Positions 45,393 to 60,935 of a stretch of DNA of 64,000 nt are shown in pieces. The notes beneath the pieces are model-generated. The model ran no database searches and was not told the origin of the DNA. It was given only the letters and a program-made list of their open reading frames with translations. This DNA is from Chamaelirium japonicum (lineage: Eukaryota; Streptophyta; Magnoliopsida; Liliales; Melanthiaceae), in NCBI GenBank assembly GCA_947650365.1, contig OX393552.1:49995873-50059872 (forward strand), in the 5' to 3' direction. How positions within the stretch are numbered: the first letter of the stretch is position 1; each line of letters opens with the position of its first letter. Made by a program: the position numbers and the translations under genes.

Positions 45393-47135
45393 ATGGCTGG
45401 ATCGTTGCCACCCCGCACTTGGCACGATGCCTTCATAAGGCAACAGGAACACATGGGTAGGCTTCAGACCCAAATAGAAAAATTGACCTTGGCCGTCACC
45501 AAATCCCAGAATCCACCTCGACCCCATCGGGAACACAGGACTAGAGCGTCGCCAGGGCATAGTGAGTTAGACCTAGAGTCAGGAGGAGCCAGCGTCAGTT
45601 CCTCTAATGGATCTGATAGGCGGAATAGCAGAACACATAGGAGATCGAAGTCCCATTGGGGCTGGGATCAGAGCACCAACATAGAAATTCCTGAGTTCGG
45701 GGGTCGGACGGATCCCGAAGAGTTTCTAGAGTGGGCCGAGCATATCGACCGGTATTTCGAGTGGAAGAAAATCCCCCGCGACAAACAAGTTAAGTTTGTC
45801 AGTCTTAAACTGAAAGGTCATGCACTGGTTTGGTGGAAACAGTTGCAGACCGCTAGGGGTAGAAAAGGAAAAGATAAAATTTCCACTTGGACCCACATGA
45901 GGGAAAAGCTGCAACGGAAGTTCCTCCCTTCCGATTCCAAACAAAGTGTGTTCCAGAATTCGTCCTCGAAAGTATCCGAGCGCACTAGTCGTCGCGTTAG
46001 GGAACAGAGCACAAATCTGATGGCAGACTACGTGCAGATCAGCCAAAACAGAAGTTGCCAAAACCTGCGACAAGAGCCCGAATCAGTAGATCAGCCAGGA
46101 CACAAGTCGGCCGATTGTCCTCAACGACAATTCAACCCACAGACAAATCTGGCGGACAATGACAAGGAAGAGGAAAGTCATGGGTCTGAGGGCGAATACT
46201 TCAATGAGTTAGTCTTGGAGGGAGATGATGTGACTGCACCACTGCTGGTTATTCACCAGTCTCCATCACCCCATGCACCTAAAGCTCTTCTGAATCAGAA
46301 CCAAACCTTACCACCACCCGCAGATAACCTAGTAGGGCGTTCATTTGTTTCGCTGTCGATTGAGAAGGGATTAGATAACATTTTGAATTCCATTGCATGC
46401 ACATCGCATTTAGAGTCTGTAGGCATTCATGACACTTGCATTCATCATTTGCCTTCCATCTATACAATCATAGACCAATCATATGTGCATCCATATCATC
46501 CAAGTGTTGAGTCTAACCTTAAAGAAGATTTTGGCATGTTTGATCATTTTTCGAGGCAGAATATCTATGAATCATGTTTTCAGCTTTCAGACAACCCATC
46601 ATCTTTAATTTTTCGAAATCATAACAATTGGCATGATGAGTTCTGTAATTTCTTATTTTATTCACTGCATCCGGACAATGATGACATGACATATCTTCTT
46701 GGTTTAGAACCCCCTTGTTTTGCATCGTGCGCAGGCCACATTGAGCAACACATAATGCACCAGCAACCCATGGCCTTCCAAATACACCATTGCCAATCGC
46801 GCAAGCCGATGACCCGCAGCACATTATGCTCCCGCGGCCTTTCTTTTTATATGTCATTTGAATTTCATGTCAACCCAAACTCCTATTATCACATGAAATT
46901 ATCTGAGTCTTTTGATGATCTTATCTTGCCGCGGAGGATGTTGGTTTTGGCTTTCAGGTCTTCGCTTGGCGTCGAGGGGCGGAGGATGACAGATGGAGTT
47001 GTTGCATACTTGAGGAGGGTTACTTGGCCACCGGACCCGGGAGAGCAGTTCGAGCAGATTCAGTGGTTGCGGTTGCTACCAGGAGAGCCCCCGCCGGATC
47101 CAGGACCTTGCTCGACAGGAGTCGAGTTCTTTTAA
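45393..47135 (+). CDS. gag-like protein of non-autonomous LTR element, unit 1 (580 aa)
   Basis: Likely structural capsid protein. Residues ~8-35 (FIRQQEHMGRLQTQIEKLTL) could form a coiled coil. A Ser/Arg-rich linker follows (~45-95). Residues ~97-175 match the retrotransposon gag core: IPEFGGRTDPEEFLEWAEHI, then FVSLKLKGHALVWWKQL and LQRKFLPSD. A half zinc knuckle remains (GHKSADCPQRQ, near 232-243), with the first cysteines replaced, so nucleic-acid binding may be weakened. The last ~330 residues resemble nothing I know and contain no DSG/DTG protease motif. The stop (47133-47135) lies 12 bp before LTR 2. The start at 45393 is the first ATG after a 209-bp leader. Confidence 0.85.
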   Translation: MAGSLPPRTWHDAFIRQQEHMGRLQTQIEKLTLAVTKSQNPPRPHREHRTRASPGHSELDLESGGASVSSSNGSDRRNSRTHRRSKSHWGWDQSTNIEIPEFGGRTDPEEFLEWAEHIDRYFEWKKIPRDKQVKFVSLKLKGHALVWWKQLQTARGRKGKDKISTWTHMREKLQRKFLPSDSKQSVFQNSSSKVSERTSRRVREQSTNLMADYVQISQNRSCQNLRQEPESVDQPGHKSADCPQRQFNPQTNLADNDKEEESHGSEGEYFNELVLEGDDVTAPLLVIHQSPSPHAPKALLNQNQTLPPPADNLVGRSFVSLSIEKGLDNILNSIACTSHLESVGIHDTCIHHLPSIYTIIDQSYVHPYHPSVESNLKEDFGMFDHFSRQNIYESCFQLSDNPSSLIFRNHNNWHDEFCNFLFYSLHPDNDDMTYLLGLEPPCFASCAGHIEQHIMHQQPMAFQIHHCQSRKPMTRSTLCSRGLSFYMSFEFHVNPNSYYHMKLSESFDDLILPRRMLVLAFRSSLGVEGRRMTDGVVAYLRRVTWPPDPGEQFEQIQWLRLLPGEPPPDPGPCSTGVEFF

Positions 47136-47147
47136 GTCCGGGGGACT

Positions 47148-48376
47148 TGATGCAGACGAGCCACTACGTGCAGTTTTTCTACAGCTGATGGCGTAATTTC
47201 ATCCGCGCCGGAGATCCAGGAACCCGATCGTCGATCCGTCTGCATCAGTGGAAAGCTTAATCGAAGCCCCACAGTTTTGGTTTTTACTTTATTTCGATCC
47301 GACCAACGGATCTTTAGTTATTTCAGTTTTTATTTCTGGTTTGGGTAGGTGCGAGCCATGTTCGCATCCGGTTCGAGCCACAGATGCCGAACTGACTCGT
47401 TTCTGTGTTTACTTTTTAGCCGTAGGATGTTAGGTTAGAATAGATCTCAATGGATGAGATTCGAAGGGAAATTAAAAAACCAAAAACCCTAGCCTAATCC
47501 CCACCCGACCGGCCCTCTCTCTCTCTCTCCCGCGAACATGCCCCGCGCGTCCCTCTCTCCCGCGCGTCCTCTCTCTCTCTCTCTACCCGACCGGCCCCTC
47601 TCTCTCTTCTTTCCTTTCCTTTTGTGCCTTGTGCCTTCATCCCCTATTTATTCTAAAAACCCTAATTGCAAGGGGAGATGAAATTGAAATTGAAACCCTA
47701 GATTGAAGAAGCGTGTGCGCTTGTTCGGTTATCCCTTCCGAAGAAATCCTCTCTGCTTCTTGTCTACTTCTTCCTTCCGCACGCTTCTACCCCGTCGCCC
47801 CGCTATTCATCCTTGGCTTCACGGAAGATCGACGTGGAGTGTCTTCTTCTTCAAGATCGTCGTCTCGGCTTCTTCACCCCGTCTTCTGGACCACACCTCC
47901 CCCTTCCGCGCCATTCCTCTGCAACACGGAGTATCGGAAAGCTGCCGGCATTGACCTAAGCACGGTTTGGATTGTCCTCTGATTTTTTCATGTGATATTT
48001 TCCTTTCCAGTAACCGGCCTTGTTGCTGATTTTATGTTAGGATCCCTAAATTTCTGTTTTCCCGAGAGTCTCATCCATTAGGGTTTATTCGTTTAGGGTT
48101 TTACTTGTTCTTGAGACATTGGCTTATTCAATTTGAGATTGTGTTATGTGTCCTTGCTGGAATTCAGTTATGATAATCTGAAATTAATGTTCATCTTGTC
48201 AGTTTCATTATTTCGTTAAATTAAATCTGATTGGGATTGAGTGGATGATGAATAGTGATTATAGCCTTTGCTGAAATCTGGTTTTAATGTGCTGAAATCT
48301 GATTTTATTGTTTAAATTCTGCACTTGGGTTAAATTAAGCATACGCATTCCATCTAGTTAGTAACAGATCCCATCA
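47148..48376 (+). repeat. gag-only element, LTR 2 (1,229 bp, shared by both units)
   Basis: Apart from the CT run it looks identical to LTR 1. It serves as 3' LTR for the first unit and 5' LTR for the second. Confidence 0.92.
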
Positions 48377-48585
48377 AGTTGGTATCAGAGCGCACTAGCC
48401 GTCGCGTTCTTACGCAACGGCCGGTCCTCTTGCGTCATTGCATATTGAGTGTTTGCTGAATTTTTTTTTTGTTACCTTCTTTCATTTTAGTTAGCGCCTT
48501 GCATTCATTAGTAACACGCATCGCGTGAACGCATACATTTTAGGACCATCCCTTTTCTCTCTGTAGTGAGTCGATAGAATCTATA

Positions 48586-50328
48586 ATGGCTGGATCGTTG
48601 CCACCCCGCACTTGGCACGATGCCTTCATAAGGCAACAGGAACACATGGGTAGGCTTCAGACCCAAATAGAAAAATTGACCTTGGCCGTCACCAAATCCC
48701 AGAATCCACCTCGACCCCATCGGGAACACAGGACTAGAGCGTCGCCAGGGCATAGTGAGTTAGACCTAGAGTCAGGAGGAGCCAGCGTCAGTTCCTCTAA
48801 TGGATCTGATAGGCGGAATAGCAGAACACATAGGAGATCGAAGTCCCATTGGGGCTGGGATCAGAGCACCAACATAGAAATTCCTGAGTTCGGGGGTCGG
48901 ACGGATCCCGAAGAGTTTCTAGAGTGGGCCGAGCATATCGACCGGTATTTCGAGTGGAAGAAAATCCCCCGCGACAAACAAGTTAAGTTTGTCAGTCTTA
49001 AACTGAAAGGTCATGCACTGGTTTGGTGGAAACAGTTGCAGACCGCTAGGGGTAGAAAAGGAAAAGATAAAATTTCCACTTGGACCCACATGAGGGAAAA
49101 GCTGCAACGGAAGTTCCTCCCTTCCGATTCCAAACAAAGTGTGTTCCAGAATTCGTCCTCGAAAGTATCCGAGCGCACTAGTCGTCGCGTTAGGGAACAG
49201 AGCACAAATCTGATGGCAGACTACGTGCAGATCAGCCAAAACAGAAGTTGCCAAAACCTGCGACAAGAGCCCGAATCAGTAGATCAGCCAGGACACAAGT
49301 CGGCCGATTGTCCTCAACGACAATTCAACCCACAGACAAATCTGGCGGACAATGACAAGGAAGAGGAAAGTCATGGGTCTGAGGGCGAATACTTCAATGA
49401 GTTAGTCTTGGAGGGAGATGATGTGACTGCACCACTGCTGGTTATTCACCAGTCTCCATCACCCCATGCACCTAAAGCTCTTCTGAATCAGAACCAAACC
49501 TTACCACCACCCGCAGATAACCTAGTAGGGCGTTCATTTGTTTCGCTGTCGATTGAGAAGGGATTAGATAACATTTTGAATTCCATTGCATGCACATCGC
49601 ATTTAGAGTCTGTAGGCATTCATGACACTTGCATTCATCATTTGCCTTCCATCTATACAATCATAGACCAATCATATGTGCATCCATATCATCCAAGTGT
49701 TGAGTCTAACCTTAAAGAAGATTTTGGCATGTTTGATCATTTTTCGAGGCAGAATATCTATGAATCATGTTTTCAGCTTTCAGACAACCCATCATCTTTA
49801 ATTTTTCGAAATCATAACAATTGGCATGATGAGTTCTGTAATTTCTTATTTTATTCACTGCATCCGGACAATGATGACATGACATATCTTCTTGGTTTAG
49901 AACCCCCTTGTTTTGCATCGTGCGCAGGCCACATTGAGCAACACATAATGCACCAGCAACCCATGGCCTTCCAAATACACCATTGCCAATCGCGCAAGCC
50001 GATGACCCGCAGCACATTATGCTCCCGCGGCCTTTCTTTTTATATGTCATTTGAATTTCATGTCAACCCAAACTCCTATTATCACATGAAATTATCTGAG
50101 TCTTTTGATGATCTTATCTTGCCGCGGAGGATGTTGGTTTTGGCTTTCAGGTCTTCGCTTGGCGTCGAGGGGCGGAGGATGACAGATGGAGTTGTTGCAT
50201 ACTTGAGGAGGGTTACTTGGCCACCGGACCCGGGAGAGCAGTTCGAGCAGATTCAGTGGTTGCGGTTGCTACCAGGAGAGCCCCCGCCGGATCCAGGACC
50301 GTGCTCGACAGGAGTCGAGTTCTTTTAA
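48586..50328 (+). CDS. gag-like protein of non-autonomous LTR element, unit 2 (580 aa)
   Basis: Predicted protein identical to that of unit 1, residue for residue. The only base difference I saw is a silent change at 50301 (ccg) against 47108 (cct). Same architecture: coiled coil, Ser/Arg linker, gag core, incomplete zinc knuckle and an unidentified C-terminal half. The near-identity points to a very recent duplication. Confidence 0.85.
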   Translation: MAGSLPPRTWHDAFIRQQEHMGRLQTQIEKLTLAVTKSQNPPRPHREHRTRASPGHSELDLESGGASVSSSNGSDRRNSRTHRRSKSHWGWDQSTNIEIPEFGGRTDPEEFLEWAEHIDRYFEWKKIPRDKQVKFVSLKLKGHALVWWKQLQTARGRKGKDKISTWTHMREKLQRKFLPSDSKQSVFQNSSSKVSERTSRRVREQSTNLMADYVQISQNRSCQNLRQEPESVDQPGHKSADCPQRQFNPQTNLADNDKEEESHGSEGEYFNELVLEGDDVTAPLLVIHQSPSPHAPKALLNQNQTLPPPADNLVGRSFVSLSIEKGLDNILNSIACTSHLESVGIHDTCIHHLPSIYTIIDQSYVHPYHPSVESNLKEDFGMFDHFSRQNIYESCFQLSDNPSSLIFRNHNNWHDEFCNFLFYSLHPDNDDMTYLLGLEPPCFASCAGHIEQHIMHQQPMAFQIHHCQSRKPMTRSTLCSRGLSFYMSFEFHVNPNSYYHMKLSESFDDLILPRRMLVLAFRSSLGVEGRRMTDGVVAYLRRVTWPPDPGEQFEQIQWLRLLPGEPPPDPGPCSTGVEFF

Positions 50329-50340
50329 GTCCGGGGGACT

Positions 50341-51569
50341 TGATGCAGACGAGCCACTACGTGCAGTTTTTCTACAGCTGATGGCGTAATTTCATCCGCG
50401 CCGGAGATCCAGGAACCCGATCGTCGATCCGTCTGCATCAGTGGAAAGCTTAATCGAAGCCCCACAGTTTTGGTTTTTACTTTATTTCGATCCGACCAAC
50501 GGATCTTTAGTTATTTCAGTTTTTATTTCTGGTTTGGGTAGGTGCGAGCCATGTTCGCATCCGGTTCGAGCCACAGATGCCGAACTGACTCGTTTCTGTG
50601 TTTACTTTTTAGCCGTAGGATGTTAGGTTAGAATAGATCTCAATGGATGAGATTCGAAGGGAAATTAAAAAACCAAAAACCCTAGCCTAATCCCCACCCG
50701 ACCGGCCCTCTCTCTCTCTCTCCCGCGAACATGCCCCGCGCGTCCCTCTCTCCCGCGCGTCCTCTCTCTCTCTCTCTACCCGACCGGCCCCTCTCTCTCT
50801 TCTTTCCTTTCCTTTTGTGCCTTGTGCCTTCATCCCCTATTTATTCTAAAAACCCTAATTGCAAGGGGAGATGAAATTGAAATTGAAACCCTAGATTGAA
50901 GAAGCGTGTGCGCTTGTTCGGTTATCCCTTCCGAAGAAATCCTCTCTGCTTCTTGTCTACTTCTTCCTTCCGCACGCTTCTACCCCGTCGCCCCGCTATT
51001 CATCCTTGGCTTCACGGAAGATCGACGTGGAGTGTCTTCTTCTTCAAGATCGTCGTCTCGGCTTCTTCACCCCGTCTTCTGGACCACACCTCCCCCTTCC
51101 GCGCCATTCCTCTGCAACACGGAGTATCGGAAAGCTGCCGGCATTGACCTAAGCACGGTTTGGATTGTCCTCTGATTTTTTCATGTGATATTTTCCTTTC
51201 CAGTAACCGGCCTTGTTGCTGATTTTATGTTAGGATCCCTAAATTTCTGTTTTCCCGAGAGTCTCATCCATTAGGGTTTATTCGTTTAGGGTTTTACTTG
51301 TTCTTGAGACATTGGCTTATTCAATTTGAGATTGTGTTATGTGTCCTTGCTGGAATTCAGTTATGATAATCTGAAATTAATGTTCATCTTGTCAGTTTCA
51401 TTATTTCGTTAAATTAAATCTGATTGGGATTGAGTGGATGATGAATAGTGATTATAGCCTTTGCTGAAATCTGGTTTTAATGTGCTGAAATCTGATTTTA
51501 TTGTTTAAATTCTGCACTTGGGTTAAATTAAGCATACGCATTCCATCTAGTTAGTAACAGATCCCATCA
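50341..51569 (+). repeat. gag-only element, LTR 3 (1,229 bp)
   Basis: Same length and sequence as LTR 2 by eye. It ends CCCATCA and passes directly into a (GA)n tract instead of a primer site, so it is the terminal LTR. Confidence 0.92.
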
Positions 51570-51720
<151 letters not shown>

Positions 51721-52202
51721 TTTGAAACATGAAACGAAAACCCGAAACAAAACCACGTGGACAGCTCTGCTTGCTCCGATCAAGCTTCGTGTCATTCAAC
51801 TTTAACCTATTTCAATCAGGACTTGACTTGGGATGTGGGGTATAACGAAGGGGGTTCAATTGTCATTTACATAGAATTTGGTAAGTGAATGAAAATTGAG
51901 TGGAAATCGAGATCTGGTTTATAAGTTTTTGGGGTATGTGTTAAATTTCCCTTATAATAAGCATTGGAAATCAAACAAAAAGTTAACCTCAATATACACA
52001 CCTTGATTCAGTATCTACATTTCCAAAACAATAATACAAGGATGCCACTCAACCAACTGTACAGATATGTATAATTAAATGTACAAAAAATCATATGTTA
52101 CATGAAAATAACAGAGGAAAATGTGCATAAAATACAGGGAAAATGTGTTTAAATATACAAACGACAATCAAAACTAAGATGCAACACACACCAAGAACTT
52201 GA

Positions 52203-55136
<2,934 letters not shown>

Positions 55137-57434
55137 CTAAGACAGTTCAAACCCAACCGTCAAATTGTCATAACTGTAATAAATATATTTGCAGGAAAAA
55201 AAATCAAGCAGGCATCACCTTTTTGGCTTCTTACTAATTTGATGGAAGCAAAGTGCAAAAAGATATGAAGCGCCAATTCAATGGAAATCTTAAAGAGGAT
55301 AGAGAGGTAGCAAAGCCTAATATATTTTAGCTGCTCAAACAAGTAGAGAAAGCCAACCGAACAAACAGTAAACCTTTGTGCCGACCGACTCATATAAAAG
55401 GATGCTCTAGTCTAAACTATGATTAGTACACAACTAAACAGTAACAAGAAAACATTGAAATGTCTCTCAAATCAAGCAATTCATTCAACAAATTTTGCAT
55501 GAATAGCGATAGAGGCTTGAATATATGCTTGTATAGGGTAGTTCAGGCTATAATGGGCTATTGCTCAAATGTTCTATTCCAAACACTAACAAACAGGAAG
55601 AGATTATCCACCAGCTATGTCTATAAAGTATAAATTGTACCAACATTGGAAGTATATGTCACTCACAATTCTGGGCAAATGCCGAGACAAGGTGAGTTAC
55701 AAAATATGTTTATTCTCTACACCAATTGCATTGGCCGATAAAATTATAAAGCAACAGATTCAGCTGCAAGATTTCATTAAATTTGTAATAAAACCCAGAA
55801 TCTGAGGTTGATTAAGGATCCACAATACATATCAATACATCAATTTTCAGACAAATACAATTGTCATTGGATCCATCATTCGCACTAAATTCATACACGA
55901 GTCTAGTGTTTCAAGGCCAACATAGTGTTTCATTATTTCAGATATCTGCTTAGCCCATGATACTATTATCGCACAGAACCTGAGGAGGCCCATATGACAA
56001 TTATCCCACCCAGTTCTTGGACATCCTTATGCATTGTGGTTCCCATAATCAAGGCAACTCTAAGGAGTTATTTCCTTAAAATTATCTTGGTAATGTCTAA
56101 CAATTATATGTCACGTTGAGAGATCGAGGGGAAGATTCTCCTCCACTCAATGAGTGCACTTCCATTGTTATGAAAGAAAGGTCCATAGAGATGGTTTGAT
56201 TGGCGAACTGATCTGACGAAATGGGTGACTTGGTAAACAGTGGCCCATCGCAATATGGAATAAGTGCATGTTGCTTTAAAAATTCAGCAAAGAGCATGTT
56301 ACTTTAAAAAGAAGACAAAATAATAGTTTGCAAGAGGAACATTTTATATGAAATCAGACTCCAAAATGTGCTAAGAGTTCATTTTAACTGAACTTACCAA
56401 GAAGTTTGCCTCCCCATTCAAAAAATCTTGTTCTTCAACGCTCGAAGAAACATTTAGCTTCGATTTAGGAATTTTTGTTCCTACAATGAGGGCTATGATT
56501 AATAAAGACAAGCACAGGAAGAAGTGTAACACAAGTTATTTAAGCAGCTGGTGCCATGATATTAAGTTAAAAATTCTTTCTATAGATAATAATGCAACCC
56601 ATGAAAGGAATAATATTCATGCCCAATGCTTGAGGACACCAATGACACCCATATTTCCAATCCAAAAATTAAATATCTAGATATGATGGAAGTTTTGGAA
56701 TGAAAGGAATATGACAATTCACAACGAAATAGGATTAGTAGATGTCGAGCAAGATCAAACTTAGCTTTGTTTGTTGGCCACAAAAGACCATTTTTTATGC
56801 AGAGAACGATACTCTGGTATTGTGTTTCAGGTTCTCTCTTTTCTTATTTCAGCCACTTAGGTGGGCTTTGAGGATTCTCCTTGAACTCAGGTTCCTGACT
56901 AAGGAAAATTGCTGAATTTGATTCTAGTTCTTATTCCATAGAGAAAATTAATTTTTTTCAGGGAACTGAACATTGAAGGTACAAAACTAGGAACTTTCAG
57001 TTGACAAGATAGGAATGTCTTGACTTGCCGTGGTCTCAAGAGTAAACAGAAGAACTTTTACAGTTGCGAGATTTTTTGACCATAAAAGCAATTACTTCGA
57101 AACTGCAGTGGTTTCATAACTAAGTTTGAGCGCATAATAAGGGATGAGGAGTTGTAGAATAGAATGTCTGGTTTAATAGGGCCATAAGTCAAAGGGAGTG
57201 AATAATGTCAATAGCAGACTTTCGTGAACAGCTCATGTTTTACGGTGCGCATATAAATGTATGTAATGCTATATATACTTGAAACACAGTTGAATCTGAG
57301 CAAGTAGTTTATGAACAGCTCATGTTTGACTCATCAATACTGTCATAGCTTGTTTAATCTCATTTATTTAAGCTAATAAGGCAGTCTCAAACTTGATTTT
57401 TGATCTCAATTTGTAATCAAGCAAAGCCCAATAC

Positions 57435-57436
<2 letters not shown>
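55137..57436. other. Upstream region of the TRM-like gene; no gene recognised
   Basis: AT-rich, with only short frames on either strand. It may hold the promoter and any non-coding or short first exon of the minus-strand DUF4378 gene. I could not identify one with confidence. Confidence 0.35.
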
Positions 57437-57887
<451 letters not shown>

Positions 57888-58005
57888 TTCATCCATGTAC
57901 CTCATATCCCTTGAGAAGAAATATAACGAGCATACCTTTACTTCCTACCAATATCATAGTAGAAACCCAAGGCAACAACAAAGTAGTGGTAGCAAAGGTG
58001 TTTCT

Positions 58006-58503
58006 CTAGCGATATTTCTCCTCTTAGTCCTCTAGCTAGCTTTGGCGAGTAAATTTTAACCTTCGACGAACCAAATAGTGAGCACCTTCCCCATGTTGTT
58101 CTCTTCACTTTCACCCAACAATTGTAGCCTTCTTTGCTCTTTCTAATTTTCCACACAACGCAATCCAATGCTCCCCATTGCCTTCATGCTCCCACCTACC
58201 AAACTAGGTCCCTCCCTTTGCCACTCGCTCCACCACTATCACAACCTCCTCAGTCTAGCGATATTTCTCCTCTGAGTCCTCTAGCTAGCTTTGGCGAGTA
58301 AATTTTAACCTTCGACGAAGCAAATAGTGAACACCTTCCCCATGTTGTTCTCTTCATTTTCACCCAACAATCATAGCCTTCTTTGCTCTTTCTAATTTTC
58401 CACACAAGGCAATCCAATGCTCCCCATTGCCTTCTTGCTCCCACCTACCAAACTAGGTCCCTCCCCTTTGCCACTCGCTCCACCACTATCACAACCTCCT
58501 CTG
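58006..58503. repeat. Tandem duplication, 249-bp period
   Basis: 'ctagcgatatttctcctct' begins at 58006 and again at 58255. The two units are about 95% alike over their length. The minus strand carries a similar frame in both (KEGY(N/D)CWVK..RTTWGRCSLF), but I recognise no family. Confidence 0.85.
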
Positions 58504-59599
58504 TCTACCCCTCCCCTTCCCCATCCACCTACGGTCCTACCCCCACATACATAACTACTTCACCACATGCAGAAACCCATCACAACACATCCACCTATTA
58601 ACCTCAAAGTCCCTCTACCTTCACACCACTGCCACCCACCCATTGACCTCAGAGCCTCCCTACTCCACTATAATTGTAGTTTTTTCCACTAAAGGGGACC
58701 CAAAACCGAATATTTTCATGTTTGGACTACGTTTGGAGTCTTTGGACAATACTAACCCAGTTCAATTTAGTTCAAGTTCACACACTATTAAACTTGTTAG
58801 GGTCGAGACTTGATACATAAAATGCTCAACCCAAAGTGGACCCGTTGTCTCCCCTGCCCACAACCTAAATGGTGACCTTCTATGCCTCATAATTGGCAAG
58901 TTAAGTTTGGAGTAAAAACATTTGAATTTCACACTTAATCTTGATCATCCGTCGTTATTATGTAGACAAGCCAAAACAAACCAAGTTTAAGTTGTTGTAT
59001 TGGTTAACTAGTCAAGCACTAAGCACAATTAAAGCCCGAATACCACTGAGGAATTCAAGTCAATTTTGTGAAAGACGTTCTTGCAAACGATTACACCCCT
59101 ATCCATCGCTTCACAAAACCAACAAGAGTCATATTTGAAGAAAAGTTAGACTTGAACCCTATTACCATGAACGTCACATCATGACATGCAAAGTACTTAC
59201 ACAACACGCATTCTACAAACCGTACAAGATTTGAAAGTGGCCCTCCGCTATACAAGAAATATGACTACCATTGGAAAATCTAAACGGATATTTGACACTA
59301 CTCTATACTTAGAATACTGACTAATAGCTAAGAAGGATTCAATAATGAAAGGACAATAGTGATTCAAAACTTTGGCAAAATCTTGTGAAGTAAATTGAGA
59401 ATATAGTTATTTATCACTTTCATGACAAACTCTGACATTATTCAAATATAGTGATTTAGTTTGTTTATAACATATGTGATGCAATTAAATTTGGTGAATG
59501 GCCCACTTTCTGGGACAACACAAATGGGGTCCGTTAAATCAAACGAGTAGATTTCAGCTACAACCTATATGAGTCCAACAGCTTCCAAAGGTTGTATTT
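58504..59599. other. Intergenic, nothing recognised
   Basis: Low-complexity, C-rich at first (58500-58660), then AT-rich. No domain-bearing frame or repeat structure was identified. Confidence 0.4.
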
Positions 59600-60240
59600 C
59601 TCACCCAAATATCAAATTCAAAGATCTTATATTCATTGGAAAGAACTTTTCAAAACCCTACAAGTGCATGTTTCACGACTTTTGGCTCAAATCCAGCGTT
59701 TATGGGGCTAAAACGTAGCCATAAGTTATTGGGAAAAAAAAATTATGGACGAATTTCACTCGAATTTTGGGTCTGTATTTCGATAATTTATTTAACCGGA
59801 ATAGTGAGTGAATTCAGATTCCTCTAGAGTTCTCCATAAAAAACTCGATGAGTTGTACATTTTTAGTCATCAATGAGAGCAGGTTCAATGTATGTTCTAC
59901 TTTACGTTAATTTAGTAGGATTAACTTAGGGTTTCTTTATAAAAGGGGATCCAAGGACTATAACTAAGCAGACTTGAATATTGAATTAAAGACAACCTTG
60001 TGGAGAGTTTTTTTCACCTTGTATTTCGTTTCTTGTTTCTTGTGTTTCTCTTCTCCTTCAACACCCAAGCTATGCCCATCAAAATGGGGCCGAGTATAGA
60101 GCACAACAAGCCAAGAGGTTTCATAGAAGGATTAAAAGAGATTTATGGAGTCAATTTGACATTAAATTTCCCACGAACCATGTGGCGACATTACTAGCTT
60201 ATGCCTTCCTTGTGTGCAGTGCAAAAAAGAAATACTTGGT
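59600..60240 (+). other. Possible LTR or promoter fragment
   Basis: A clear TATA-like box (ctttataaaagggg, 59935-59948) is followed about 50 bp later by 'gaatattgaattaaagacaa' and a short frame (60000-60197) with a hydrophobic start (FFHLVFRFLFLVFLFSF). The layout could be an LTR R-U5 or a short secreted-peptide gene remnant. I cannot decide between them. No partner LTR is visible. Confidence 0.25.
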
Positions 60241-60935
60241 TCCTAATTAAATACAGTTGATCGATAGAGAGTTTCTTCCCCACCCTTAGCTAGAAGTCAA
60301 TATGACCCCAAGATAAATTTAAAAAAATTGAAGGCAACCAAACAAAACTTTATTTATACATACACATGCAAGGCAAGCGTCATTTGAGACAACATAACAC
60401 ATCTGCCCTAATTTATCCTTCATTACTACACTATTTTTGCTACTTGACATACCTCATCTATCCCACTTTGGATCTCTCGTACCATTACATATGCAATATA
60501 CAATCTCTCCAACTATTCAATGCTCACATAATCCTTGTTGGCCATTAATTTCCAATAATAAGGCAAGGCTTCCTTCAAGTTCTATAGGCCTATCCCTCCT
60601 CGCTATTCGCCATAGATCATTCAATTTAGTAAAATTCAGCTATGATATAAAGCACCCCTAAGTTTGATTAAGTGTCCATAAATTGAGTGGTTTTTTTCAA
60701 GCAAGGGGAAAAAGTGGAAACGTGTATAGCTAATATGATTTAGTTGTTTTGGTTGTATACATTATCATTCTCTATATTTTATATCAATATGTGAAAAATG
60801 GAAGGCAAGTCAACTGCAAATCTATGAAGAAAGTTATACCATTAAACGAATTAGTTTAATCACACTTTACATAATTATATTATAAATAAGTTTATGATTA
60901 TTCTCTGAACGTAGCTCATTATATCTCTTTATTTT
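60241..60935. other. Intergenic, nothing recognised
   Basis: AT-rich sequence up to the left end of the second Copia element. No convincing frame. Confidence 0.4.

Larger units (their letters stand above)
43957..51569 (+). mobile_element. Tandem gag-only LTR retrotransposon array (LTR-gag-LTR-gag-LTR)
   Basis: Three ~1.23-kb LTRs (TGATGCAGACG...GATCCCATCA) enclose two internal domains of about 1.96 kb. The repeat period is 3,191-3,193 bp. After each of the first two LTRs comes a primer site (tggtatcagagc, 45187-45198 and its copy), complementary to initiator tRNA-Met. Before the second and third LTRs lies a purine-rich tract (gtccgggggact). Each internal domain holds one 580-aa gag-like frame and nothing else: no protease, RT, RNase H or integrase. 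This matches the published non-autonomous class TR-GAG. GAGAG flanks both outer ends, a possible 5-bp target duplication within a GA microsatellite. Pol functions must come from elsewhere. Confidence 0.9.

Noticed and set aside
55617-55805. Small frames upstream of the TRM-like gene
   Set aside because: No recognisable domain, and no splice-supported link to the gene could be shown by eye.
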